The position numbers and the translations under genes were made by a program. Below, piece after piece: positions 24,367-35,619 of a DNA stretch of 64,000 bases. The notes under the pieces were generated by a model. The model had not been told where the DNA came from and searched no databases. It saw only the letters and a program-made list of their open reading frames with translations. Location: assembly GCF_901709675.1 (NCBI RefSeq), contig NC_051088.1:5545664-5609663 (forward strand), given 5' to 3'. Source of the DNA: Syngnathus acus (lineage: Eukaryota > Chordata > Actinopteri > Syngnathiformes > Syngnathidae). Each line of letters opens with the position of its first letter. The stretch's first letter is position 1.

Positions 24367-24734
24367 ATCAAGACCAATGTTCCCTCTAATTTTTCATGTA
24401 TCTGGGCATAGACACAAGCTCCCTGAGCAAACTGAGGACTACAGTGAGCAACATCAGGTCGCTTCGGGGGGGTGCTCATGGGACGTCCAACGCTGCGTGT
24501 TCGTTTCGCTTCGGGGGGGGGGGGGGTTGCTAATGGGGCGTCCTACGCTGCGTGTTCGCTTCGCTTAGGGGGGGGGGGGGGGTGCAAATGGGGCGTTTAA
24601 CGCTGTGCGTTCGCTTCGGGGGGGGGGGGGGGGGGGGGATGTTTATGCGCTGGATAGATTTCTTGTGCGCTGAGAACGTGCGGGCAGTGCGCGATTGCGC
24701 ACGCGCGCAGCTTAGAGGGAACATTGATCAAGAC
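24367..24734. mobile_element. hAT-type MITE with perfect 8-bp target duplication
   Basis: The element spans 24375-24726 (352 bp). Its ends are a perfect 15-bp inverted repeat, CAATGTTCCCTCTAA and its complement. It is flanked on both sides by ATCAAGAC (24367-24374 and 24727-24734), an exact 8-bp duplication, which is the hAT signature. The right half has the GC-rich stretch GCGCGATTGCGCACGCGCGC. The centre is expanded by a G-tract array (24464-24641). No protein is encoded. The perfect flanks suggest a recent insertion. Confidence 0.88.
24464..24641 (+). repeat. Imperfect tandem array with long G tracts
   Basis: Four units of about 47-55 bp each begin GCTTCGGGG or GCTTAGGGG (24461, 24508, 24563, 24613). 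Each contains a variant of TGGGGCGT, AACGCTGCGTGTTCGCTTCG. The G runs lengthen along the array, from about 7 to about 22 Gs. This is a strong candidate for G-quadruplex formation on the plus strand, and also a place where assembly length may be wrong. Confidence 0.85.
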
Positions 24735-24768
24735 GCAGGCAAATAGATTATGAATTCCGTAGACGTGT

Positions 24769-25253
24769 GGTGGATGTAGAGCTGTCAAATTAATCGATTA
24801 ATTAACAAGTAATCGATTATCAAATTTATCAACGATTTAAATGATAAACTCATTGTTTAAAGTTGTTCAAATCCTCTAATGTCAATCAAACTCAACAGTA
24901 TTTTTTCATTCATGTTCGTAGTCATTCATGAAGACAGACTGATTATCTTTAGTGTTTACTCCAAACAAGACATTTGCAAACACATGCGCTGACAAAAGGG
25001 ACACCAGTAACCGAATCAGTTTCAAAAAGGTTGGTGAGTATTAATCCTTCTTGTGTGATACTGATTAAATGTTGTTTAGTTGTTTTTATTTACAAGTAAA
25101 CAATACCAAATAATAAACAACAATAATTACGTGAATAAACTATAAAAAATGGTGGGGAATGGTTTTTGTCATACATTTCTATGCAAAATAAAATTTTATC
25201 AGATTATTTCAGGGTGGGGTGGTCAATAGAATAGTGACAGCCCTAAGTGAATG
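24769..25253. mobile_element. hAT-type non-autonomous element
   Basis: It starts TAGAGCTGTCAAATTAATCG (24777) and ends GTGACAGCCCTA (25245). The terminal 11 bp pair with one mismatch, and the AATTAATCGATTAATT text is typical of a common fish hAT family. The flanks GGTGGATG (24769-24776) and AGTGAATG (25246-25253) agree at 6 of 8 positions, which fits a decayed 8-bp target duplication. The 469-bp body is AT-rich with no frame. It lies only 42 bp from the hAT element to its left and is apparently older. Confidence 0.7.
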
Positions 25254-27191
25254 TCATTGTGATTCATTCACAAATATGAGCAGTGAGCATCCTCTGATTC
25301 ACTGCAGAAATCGATTAATTGAACATATTATATATTATTATTCCCATTTTTGAAAACATCCCACTGGTCAGACATGGAAGCTGGCTTGGGGGAGGGTGAA
25401 GGGAGGATAGCACACATGGACAATCTTCTTTGTGTGCTTTGACATGACACGGATACAAACAAATCAGTTTATTCTTCCAAAGAGTATCAGCACGTCTTTC
25501 GCTTTTTCAGGGACTGATCAGAGCTACTTCAAGTCAGATGTGTTCATGCCCACAATGGCAACCCCCCCCCCCCCCCTCCTTTATTAATGCGGCATGTTGC
25601 ACCCACTTGCATGCATTTATGAAAATACCCAAACCGAGTCTCGCTCCAGCCTATCCCTGCACAGATTTCATGCTAAATTGCACTGGCCATGAAAAAACAA
25701 AGCCTTGATGAGCAGCTACACAAAGTTCAAAGAAGGAAGGAAACATTAAGTATTGGGAACATTTTATATAGGTTGTTATGAGTTTAACAATGTCCAGCTT
25801 TGGAAAAATTGCAGACTACCGTATATATTGTGCATCGCCATTCAGACAAAAAAAAATAAAAAATACTGAGCTATGGCCTTGGCCATATTGCCCGGCTGAA
25901 CTAGATACTTAATTGATCTTGTGGGAAATTCTGCAGCACTATGCTTGCATCACCACGTACCCTTACAACAAAACAGATAAACATAATACATTTCTCATAC
26001 TGGACAGCAGTTTCGGGTTCTTTTTGGATATTTTCCATGTGCACCAATCAACCAGTTCCTAGCCTCATGTCTCATTGCATGACAAACATGTTGTAAATGT
26101 GTGAGTGTGTGTTGGGGGGGTGCTCATAAACAGCTGTGCAAACGGCAATGTGAAATAAAGCTTCATTAGTCGTAATCACATAAGCTATATGCAGAGCAAC
26201 AGACTGCCCAAAATAACCAAAAGTACTATACCCCAGAGCAAAAACTCTCTGTGGGGTAGTAAATGACCTTAACTAAATTTAGACGATAATCCCCGACATT
26301 CAAACATGCAGCCGTACACCACATGTTCATATGCACCTCAGAACATGGTGAGAAGCAACTTAATCTAACATTTTAGTACTCATTTACCAATGCAATGTCT
26401 ACTTTTCCTGCTCTTCTCTGCATGTTATGTTGTTTCATCCTCTTATTTCAGACACAGTGGCATCATCACAAGTGTGTCAATGAAGGAGGTGCCCAAATAG
26501 ATGTAGAAAGATGCAAAATGTGGGATGAATAATACATCTTTAAAAAATTAGTAAATTGGTTTAAAAGTCAAGATTATGCCTACAAAAAGGTAAACCAAAA
26601 CAAACTGCCACGGGGCCATTGTGTTTCTCAGTGATCAATTCTAAGCTGCATCGGATACACTTCAAGACACTGTTTAGATGTGCAGGTTTTCACGAGGATT
26701 CTATGAGAATAACTTGCAATGAAGTTGCTGACGTGCGGCTTTTGGACAATCTTAACCGCAATCAAGCTCGGAGCTCAGTTCAATTAAAAACTGGGAGAGA
26801 TGATGAGCCCGGACTCAGTTCAATCCCCCCTCTGATTACTGACAGCAAATGAGTTCTGCCTGTGGCAATATGTGGATTTGTGACCCCGCACAGAACACAT
26901 GATATGTAAACAAAGATAAATGTCAATACATCCCCAAGATATACAAATTTTCTCTGATGATGCATATGCTTACAAAGCCATGCAATTAAAGACACATGCA
27001 TGTACAATATGTGTGCTCACTGCTCAGTAATTTCTTTGGGAAATAAAAAGGATTCTGAAAAAAACTCAATATTGCCCCGCACTCCCCCTTTAATTTTCTT
27101 TATCTTTTTGACCATGCGTTATTCGTGTGTAGAGGTGTCTTAATGTAGACTTTAAATTTTCCTGAAGTGTGAATGGATATTTTGTCTGTCA

Positions 27192-27340
27192 ATGTGCGAT
27201 CGGCTGGCGACCAGTCCAGGGCGTACCACCCAGCTTTTCACCCAGAGTCAGCGAGGATAAGCTCCAGCACACGCGCGACCTTAATGAGGGGGTATGGAAG
27301 ATGGAGATCGATGGCGAAGCAGTCAATGAACACAAATGAA
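27192..27340 (+). repeat. L2-type LINE tail beside the promoter
   Basis: AATGTGCGATCGGCTGGCGA, CCAGTCCAGGGCGTACC, GATAAGCTCCAGCACACGCG and ACCTTAATGAGG match the fish L2 tail. The ending is diverged ATGG-type text (ATGGAGATCGATGG). It lies about 50 bp from the proposed exon 1 donor. Confidence 0.65.
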
Positions 27341-27393
27341 TGACGCCGTAATTAAATCAAATATAGTACTTAGAAGAGGCAGAAATGATTTAC

Positions 27394-27450
27394 CCGCCTC
27401 AGTTCGAGTAGGTGGTGTTTGTCGAGTTTTATCCCTCCTCGGATATCCAT
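27394..27450 (-). promoter_or_regulatory. First part of a predicted spliced upstream ORF
   Basis: An ATG at 27450 opens 19 codons to the exon 1 donor. If exon 1 joins exon 2 at 16653, the frame continues for 16 more codons and stops at a TAG (16605-16603), 38 bp before the contactin start codon. It is in a different frame from contactin. Such ORFs often lower translation of the main protein. The call depends entirely on the inferred exon 1-exon 2 junction and on transcription starting above 27450. Confidence 0.35.
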
Positions 27451-27830
27451 GTTAAGGCGCACATCTCCTTTCAGCCTCGCACCAGTACCGAGCGTGAAAA
27501 CTAACTCTTCTCACGCTTCTGTTCTTTATCCTCGAGATCCCATCCAATGCTCGTTCTTTCGTCTTTTTTCTTTTTTCTCTCTCCTCTGCAGCTCTTCTTA
27601 CTTCACGCTCCTTCTCTGAAAAGCACCGGACTCGTCCGATGTGACGAAGCCCACCAGTGGCTGTCAGATGCTGGTTCTCCTCCCGAGCGCGCTTCGCGTG
27701 TGGCGATTTGGGGTTTGAGACTAGTTGGGGTATGCTCGCTGGCGTCTGACGTAGGTGGACGAGCGTCCGAGAGCGTGTAACGCGCACTTCCTGTGCGCAC
27801 AAGGGACGCAGAGCTGGAAGACGCGCTGCA
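27394..27830 (-). other. Probable non-coding first exon of the contactin gene
   Basis: On the minus strand the CpG-rich block ends at a good donor, GAGGCGG followed by GTAAATC (27393 downwards). The exon would carry only 5' UTR and splice to the acceptor above 16653 across a 10.7-kb intron. Large vertebrate contactin genes often have a distant non-coding first exon in a CpG island, which supports the call. The upper boundary (transcription start) is a guess from the end of the CpG-rich region and a weak TATA-like stretch at 27838-27847. The long minus-strand ORF here (27452-27802) is probably a by-product of high GC and purine bias and matches nothing I know. Confidence 0.5.
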
Positions 27831-28262
27831 TTTTTACATTTTTATGTGCAGTTTTCATTCCCGCTCGAGCCGAGTCTTAATTCCATAGAGATTGTAAACT
27901 ATCTGAAGTTTCTGCAGAGAGGTTTCTACCAATACCATATATTATTCAACTTGCAAAGTAAGCATTATTTACATGACTACAATTTCGATCAGTGTTTCCA
28001 AAATATAGTTGCACTCAAGGGGCACGCTAAAAACAAAATCCGTTACTTTAATGGAACATTTCCTGGGTTGCTAGAAAAAAGCAGGGGGGAAAAAAGAGTT
28101 GATCCCCCAGAATTAACTTAAATAGTGTTGATATATAAAAGTGATAATTAAACAGACATTTGGAGTTACTGTATGGATACTACGTAGGGTTATGCTTATT
28201 TTCTTTGTCTTTGCTTTTTTAAAACATCATCATGTAAACAGTATTACTTATATATACACGCT

Positions 28263-28378
<116 letters not shown>

Positions 28379-31300
28379 ACACTCTCATATATGAAATGAA
28401 AAAAGTGTTGCCTGAAATTTTTAACATGCCTTTTACTTTGTTGCTGATACAAGTCATGCCAGGTCCATCATCACAATTTAAACAAATCTTTGTAGACTAA
28501 CCAGCTGTGTTGACAAAACTCTTTTTATTCGCCATGCCTTTAGCCCATAATTCATCCATGTTGAATGGGATTTAAGAGAATCAACGGGTGAAGATAATTA
28601 CAGAAGAAATTAATTAATGCCCTGCTGAGCCTTGGAAAGAAGAAAGGGAGAGAAAAGGACCATTTGGATTAACCTACCAAACGAGTACAACATTCCTTAA
28701 GCAACTATGCACGCAGCTAATTATGGCACATCAAGGACCATTTGATAGTATACATAGGCGACCCTAAACCAAACATCTGAAACAGCTTGAATATATATTT
28801 ATATGCTCGAACCTGGAGGGAACATTTGTCATCTTCTAACTATGATGTTTTCTCGAAAAGAAAGACAAGAATTTTGCCCCGTGCGGTTTACTTGTTTCGC
28901 TTTGCTCTCCATGGGGGGTTCGAGTATGAGTGTACTTCTATAAATGACTAGTTTTTCATTGTTGTTTGGAGAATGTCATGCTCTTACTTGGATTAGATAT
29001 TTCCTCAGGCAGTAATTGAGATGCTAAAACAAGTAACTTGTTATTACTTTCAGAGTCAGACCGACATGCATTTCCAAGACCATCTTTCTGAGAGCATAAA
29101 AATATACCTTTTTTGCACAGTTTGAACTGCCATTCTATTTGCATATTTTTAATGGAAACATGTTTATTTCAAATCACAACACCGCACATTATTCCATATT
29201 TGAAAAATAAGTGTGATTTGTGAGAAAAATAACCACGTGAGGTTTTTCTACTGGGCCAGCTCTATTTGTGAGAGTACAATACTTGGCACATGGCCCAACC
29301 TGGCATTGGCAGAGTTCGGTCAGCCCACTGTACACCTGTCTCTGTGTGATATCATTCAATTTTAATGAAGTGAAGGACAGTCGACAGCTAAATTATCTCT
29401 GTGACACATTCACTCCTTAAGTCAGGAGGAAACAGACCTTAAAAGCTGTCTAACACAAGGCTACACTAAATAAGTCATATAGCCGGGCCACATTGTTGAA
29501 TTTCTCTTATTTGTTATAATCTGAGTTAGACGCTTACTGCTGAGGCCACACGCTTCTGTAAATTTGCTGTTAGAATATACAGGAGTGCATACTACTGTAA
29601 CTACGTAAAATGTCTTTAATGTTCGCTGCTTATAGCTCCTGGCTGTTTTGAACACCCAGTACCTCTGTCACGGTGCTGAGAATAAGCACCTGAACATGTG
29701 AAGAAGCGTTATGTTCAGCAATGAGTTTTGGTTCTGCGTACAAAAGGTGAATGGTTGAAATTAGAGTGTGGAGAAGCTGGGCAGGGAACCATGCTGATTG
29801 CTGCAGAGCAGGCGCAACACCTTTTGTCTGTGGCAGTGTGATCATCTTCGACGGCATCTTCAACACCGAGAAAAAAATAGCTCATTATCTCATGCAGAGA
29901 GATATCGGAATGAGATTCTTAATTACTTTTCACCTTTATACAATGAATCAAAGCCGTACCAGAGGCGGGGAGTCACCTGCGAGTAAGCGGATTCTATTGC
30001 CAGGAATGGAATGGGCCATTTAACACCTGACACACACCTCATTTGTTTATCTGACTCCAGAATGGAGATTCTCTTGGACACATAAATTCAAGATGTTCTT
30101 TAATGCCTCCGATGCGTTAAAATTGCGGGATCCTGTGTGAAATAGGCTGCTCATTCAAGCACTGTTCATATAAGACAAGTCAAGGAAAACTCATCTCTCC
30201 GCCACACTTTGCTTTCTGCCTTTGATTGACAAGAAGCTGCTATAGATCTGTCAGGGTGTCTTATATCAAAGCAATCTTGGTGAGAACAATGTCCCGTTGC
30301 AGGAGTGTATCCACTATGATGCTGTCGAGCACTGACATGAAATGCACACAGATTTTGGCAGTTGTAGAAGTGTACAACTGCTTGTACTTTTCATAATGTG
30401 TACATGCATGAATGCTTGAAACAAAGTGTTTCAGAGAGCAGATATGTAAAAAAAAAACAACAAAAAAAAAAAATGAAAACGTCACAATGGCAGGCTTCAT
30501 TGTGACTTTGGTGCATTCCAGTAGCCTGAAGTCATTATGGCCGATAAGAATGTCCTTGTGCAAAGTAACAGCAACTTTCTGCTGAGAGCAGGACTTTGAA
30601 TAGGCCCAGATGACGTTTAAAAATTATGCACAAAAAGTACTTAAAGCTGCAGTTACAGCAGAAATTAAAATATTTGCAACCACCATATATCAAGCCTGAC
30701 TTCTACAAAATATGCCTTTTTGTGACATTGTGCATTTAGGACAACATATGTGTGGCTTATTACCAAATTATACTGTCGAAGAAGAAAAGGATATGCCATC
30801 AAATGTAACAGAAGCTTGTCACGGTAAATTCAGGGGTGTGTCAATCACTTCAAAAATAAAAACCTTACCCCAAACCGACACTTCTCAGAATCAAGCAATA
30901 AATGAATAACTTGTTTGCTATCACCGTATTTCCACCAAGCGGAAGAGTTCACTAAACAATAAAAAGATTTGGTGAAACGTCTATGAGATAAACATTGCGG
31001 ATGAGCTCTCAAAATAGCTTGACACCACTGCTGCAGGGTAATGTATGACACATCAGGGAATTCAACAATGAGGCAGACAAGAAACACAAATATCTTTAAA
31101 TGAGTTACCCCTCTAATTATACTGCAGTACTGATAGCAACCAGGAATAAAATGACAAGCAGATAATGTGAAGCAGTTACACACTCCATTGCATTGTAACA
31201 ATTAAGCAACAATCAACAGATGTTGCCGTGTCTACAGTCTACCTCTAACCTTACACAAGCATTATGCAAACAATGGCCACCTTTAGAATAGATGTTTAAT

Positions 31301-33159
31301 TTTAAATCCTGGTACTGTCTGTAGTTGAGTAATTAAACTATATCACCAGTCTCGCCGTTTTAACCCAGCGCTCAACGCATTTCACAGCAATTATTGAGAC
31401 AAGGCACACATTTTTAACTACAGAAATCACACGGCATGCTATTGAATAAAAATATCACACGACTACGATCATTTCTTAAGGGTAACACACACTCAAATAT
31501 TATACGCACCCTGAAAACAGCCTATTAAAAGCGCCTGGGCTAAAACGACGGGAGCACCCCTATTGGTCTTTGGGCAGGTGGACTTGTCAAATTGCACCCT
31601 CCCATTGTTTTCTTAATTTTTTTTTAGAGAACGCTGGAGGCTTACCTCGCTTACTTTATTCCAGTGTGGCATTTTGACTCCTTATCACTGATGCGAGTAG
31701 TAGTTTGCAATTGTTTTGCTTTGCTTGGCAGAGGGCAGCAATGTGGGCAACAACCATATCATGCCAGAATGCATTGTATCAAATTAGCAATAAGCAAACA
31801 ATATTTTTTTAATTTATATAAAATTAGTATATATCACAAACAATGTTAGTAGTAGCAGAAGTCGGTGGTTGTATCACTGCGCCAAACAACTGAGGGAGAA
31901 CTTGAATAAATTCAATCTTATTTACCCAAACAAAAATATGGCCAGTTGAGCATTTTCTGTTTTTCTTGTTGTGTGGGTTGCATCCTTGCTTTATAAAAAT
32001 TATAGTGGTATTGATTTTTTTCCTCGTAAAACCTATTCTCTGATCGTCTTTGAGAGCATAACTCCTTTATCTTTTAAGCATAGATTGCCTTACCCAAAAG
32101 AAGTCAACATCAATAAAGGGATCATGAAATTAATGATATGCTGGATTAATGCTGTAGGGCCTGATGGTCTCATTGATGCATTAAATTGGAAACAATTTTT
32201 ATAAAAGTATATATGTATCCATGTATCTTCTCTCTAGAGTGTGAGATGAATATTGCGATTCAACACTCATAATGGACAAACATGAAAAGTTTATTTTCTG
32301 TCTTAAAATGGTAAGAACGCTGACATTGACTTGAGACTTTTTGCTCCACAGGCCAAATTTTGTGAGCGCAAGATATCTCAAAGAAAATCAAGACTGATTT
32401 TTTCTTCCTTTTCTCGCTTTTCCTCTTACCACCAGCCTTCACTTGCTGCACACTAATGACTGCCCTGCCAAAGCATTTAACCTTGAGCCAATCTGTCTTC
32501 TTATAGCTAAAAAGCTGAGCTCTTGAACCATGAAATAGAAGTAGATGTTCCGCTAACAGAGGGCTACAACCCAGACTACTTCACGATTAATCAGTTCATG
32601 CTATTTCAAATGGCATGAACTCATTGCCTGGGATCTATGAACACATAGGCTACAATCACAGGGAAGCAACTCAATTAAGGTAGTTATGGTTGACTAATTT
32701 TAAATCTTTATCAACATGATTGTTGTTAAAACTAAAAGGATTTTCAGGCCAGTAGAATTCCTAATCAAACATACTGTAGCACAAGCATGAGCTGAATTCA
32801 TTATTGTCACGTATCCTGGAGCAGCTTTCTCATTTGACACATTGTAAAGAAATTGTGAAGGTATGTGCATTGCAGTGTAAGCAGCTGTCTCCATGCACCG
32901 CAGGGCAGATGGGGGAAAATGCTGTCACGCAGTGTGAATGAGCAAAACCTGCATACAAACGTTCTGTAAGGCCCACCCCGCCGCACACCTGACTCAGCCG
33001 AGAACAATTGAAGTGGTCAATTGCCCAAGAATAACAGCTTGTGACTCTTTGCTGTACATGAAGTGGTTGAGCTTTCTTTATCTGCCATTGCAGAAGTTGT
33101 ACAATTTGACCAAAATATCCCAAAATAAGTTCTGAAGTTCAAAATCTTTTTCCATCATC

Positions 33160-33364
33160 AGACATGGCCTCCAGATATCTTGCGGACCGGCACCATCTGT
33201 CAAAAGGTGGATAATTTTTTGATAACATGACATCAAACAAACCGAGTGGACACATTTATGCTCTTATTCAATGCATACTCCAGCATATGTTCACCGACCC
33301 GGGAGTTTGGTGTGAGGTGCTATACATATCAGTATCAAGTGGGCCGGTGGTTGGGGACCACTGA
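33160..33364. mobile_element. Relic of a hAT-type MITE
   Basis: The right end reads, in reverse complement, CATCAGTGGTCCCCAACCAC CGGCCCAC, the standard end of a common fish and vertebrate hAT family. The left end keeps TTGCGGACCGGCACCAT. The interior is diverged and the flanking duplication is not clear. Confidence 0.5.
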
Positions 33365-34351
33365 TGTCAAGAAATGAGGTCAGAGAGGTGCCTTAGTAAC
33401 GCTATGTTTACGACCCCTTCTCATTCACCATTATAATTAATAAGAAAAAGTTTAAAGACTGTTTATTTTTATTCTAACGTAATTAACATGTGCATGTATG
33501 ACTAAAAGTAACACTTTAACATTATCACACATCGCCAGTACAGTTAAAAGTTTTATGGGGGTGTCAGGTTGGCCTTTGGAACAAAATACCGTATTCTCAC
33601 TCTAATTGATCTCAACGGGATGCTTTGTTTTAGAAAATGATCAAATCAAATTTTGAACAATGTTGCCAGTTGTGGCCACTCTGGGAAGGCACTGTACAGT
33701 AATGACAACTTAAATCTTTGTGGAACATTGTCTCTGCCAATGTTGTCACAAGAATAGCATACTTTTCAAAAAAAGACCACAAACATGCACGAACACATTA
33801 CATGTAGGATTAACATTTCGAAAATGTTGTGAATTTACTCCAGCATATTATATCACCTATTGTGACGATAAAGTAAGTCACTTCACCTTAGTTTTTAACA
33901 CTGCAATTACTGTTTACCCAAGTAACATCTTCCAGTTTGTTAATTTACAGGACCTTCCGGGTGAGCTTTGTCTCAATTTGTTCAAGAGCACCACCAGGAG
34001 CCACCATATACTTCTGCACTGAGGTTTACTGACTTCTTTCTCTTTAATGTTATTTGCCTCTAGATTAACACTGCTGTGGCTATCGTGACTTTCTCTGTTT
34101 TCTCAAATGAATAATGCAGTAAAAGTTATCCAAAATGAGTCTGTCTTTCCCCAGTTTTAGTGCATTGATTTGTTACACCTCACCCACATCTGCTCAAAGG
34201 AGACTTAACGTCTGCTCTTACAATATATTGTATATGTGCATGTGTGGGAGGATAAATGAACGACAAACAGCAAGGAAGTATCAAACGAGAAGTGCACTTT
34301 AGAGGAACAATACAAGCGTCATCCGATCTCTGTTTTCAAACAACTTAATGC

Positions 34352-34510
34352 TGCTTGCAAGCCTTGAATAAAAATAAAAAAAATGTCTTGACATCTTATG
34401 TGCCATTACAGTACTGAAATGACGGACTGACTGATTGAATACTGCTCGCTAGCCTTGGGCAAAGAAATAATGTCTTGACGTCTTCTGTGTCGTTATAGTA
34501 CTGAGGTGAC
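34352..34510. repeat. Diverged tandem duplication, 87-bp period
   Basis: CTGCTTGCAAGCCTTG, ATGTCTTGACATCTTATGTG and CAGTACTGAAATGAC (34352-34424) recur as CTGCTCGCTAGCCTTG, ATGTCTTGACGTCTTCTGTG and TAGTACTGAGGTGAC (34442-34511). Differences and small indels make it much older than the duplication at 17035-17181. Confidence 0.75.
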
Positions 34511-34635
34511 TGACATCAAACTCAACAGCTCTGATACGTTGCATAAATAACTTTAAAGAAAGGTTCAAACACTTTTGGAGTCTTGATGATATGTGGAAAC
34601 TGGTTCAGATGGAGATGTCATGTATAAGTTTGTTA

Positions 34636-34800
34636 AAAAAAAAAAAGGATTAAAGTCCCAATGATCATCACACACACATCTGGGCGTGGTGAAATTTGTC
34701 CTCTGCATTTAACCCATCCCCATGTGATTTGAATCCATCCACTGGGGGAGAAGGGAGCAGTGAGCAGCGTGCTGTTAGAAATGGACATTAACGTTTTGGG
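34636..34800. repeat. Interspersed repeat, fish LINE/SINE-like
   Basis: After a 12-base A run, the text TTAAAGTCCCAATGATCATC, GGTGAAATTTGTCCTCTGCA, TTTAACCCATCCCC and GGGGAGAAGGGAGCAGTGAG is a very common fish interspersed repeat that I recognise by wording. I cannot assign its class with certainty. Confidence 0.55.
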
Positions 34801-35619
34801 AGTGAACACAGTCGGCTTGTTTCCCGACCAATGTATGTTGGCGTCCATGGAGGTGATCAGCGCACACAGTGTAACAATTCAAAAAAGAATGGTAAAATTG
34901 GATTTATGATGTTCAATTATTAAATTTAAGGCTCTTTTGTCTGCCCTTATTCTATATTTCCTTTTTCTTTGGTTATTTAGCGCCACTCGCGCTATTAAGG
35001 TCAGCAGCTTTAAATCCTCAGTTGTAAGAAATGGATGGAGGTCTATTGATCATACTCAAGTTGCTCCACTCCTCCGTCTTTGATGTACTATGACTAAGCT
35101 TGTTCATAACAAAATCTCTCACTTAATTGTTTATTTCGTGACATCTTGCAACATGGCATGTGGAAGTAAATACACAATCTAATGGAGCGACCTCGATCAC
35201 AACTCAGACTCATCATCTTTTGCAAATGTTGGTGCCTAATTGTGATAGCAAATCAAAATTTCAGCATCTGATTCTGACACTTTAACTAGTCTTTCAAAAA
35301 AACCTTAATTGACCATTTGAAAATCGAGCCAATGGATTGTAATGTATAACAATGGGAAATTTATAGGAGATATTACATTTTAATTTATTACGTTGATGGT
35401 CTTTAACAAGATAACAAAGCTCAAACAAATGACAAACAGTAAAAATCCTTAATAGCCCTAATTACCACAAAACGTTCACATCAGTCATCAAGTATTTGAT
35501 TTTTGTTTTTATTTTCCGTTGCTCAAGCAACAACAAAAAACACTAGTCCAGTTTAGCTATGCCAAAGCTTCCAGAAAATGTGTTTTGGTGAAATCATTGT
35601 AAAATTAACTCAGGAGAAT

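Larger units (their letters stand above)
16654..27393 (-). other. Contactin first intron
   Basis: About 10.7 kb. It contains a tandem duplication (17035-17181), L2 tails (18474-18570, 27192-27340), a TG-rich microsatellite (19320-19438), a worn repeat near 20975-21390, two adjacent hAT-type elements (24367-25253) and a 16-bp C run at 25562-25577. I see no coding exon. Confidence 0.7.
370..27830 (-). other. cntn3/4/6-like: Contactin-family gene, 5' part (gene span in window)
   Basis: Five exons on the minus strand can be chained: 27394-about 27830 (non-coding), 16510-16653 (5' UTR end plus signal peptide), 9824-9956, 6852-7027 and 370-465. Each internal border has a canonical AG acceptor and GT donor, and the coding phases (1, 2, 1, 1) join into one open frame of about 153 codons. 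The product is a secreted signal peptide, a full Ig1 domain and the beginning of Ig2. Contactins are GPI-anchored neuronal adhesion molecules with six Ig and four fibronectin III domains, so most of the protein lies left of the window. Motifs such as GTIVSREA, YLENFKT and [11 protein letters not shown] match the CNTN3/4/5/6 subgroup from memory. The exact paralogue is not settled. The start MELLWKL and the RPVFT motif resemble CNTN6, while YLENFKT resembles CNTN3. Confidence 0.9.
27394..27850 (-). promoter_or_regulatory. CpG-rich island, probable contactin promoter
   Basis: In an otherwise AT-rich, CpG-poor window, this stretch is dense in CpG (for example around 27600-27800) and is not a recognisable repeat. 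It contains a long pyrimidine-rich run on the plus strand (27540-27605). Its position upstream of the signal-peptide exon, with a donor site facing leftwards, fits a promoter for the minus-strand gene. A second, rightward transcript from the same island is possible but I see no exon for it. Confidence 0.6.

Noticed and set aside
24464-24641. Possible CRISPR-like array of regularly spaced repeats
   Set aside because: The units are directly abutting imperfect tandem repeats with G tracts inside a eukaryotic transposon, and there are no unique spacers.
27452-27802. 116-codon minus-strand ORF in the CpG island
   Set aside because: GC and purine bias keeps the frame open. It has no family motif, and the exon is better explained as 5' UTR.
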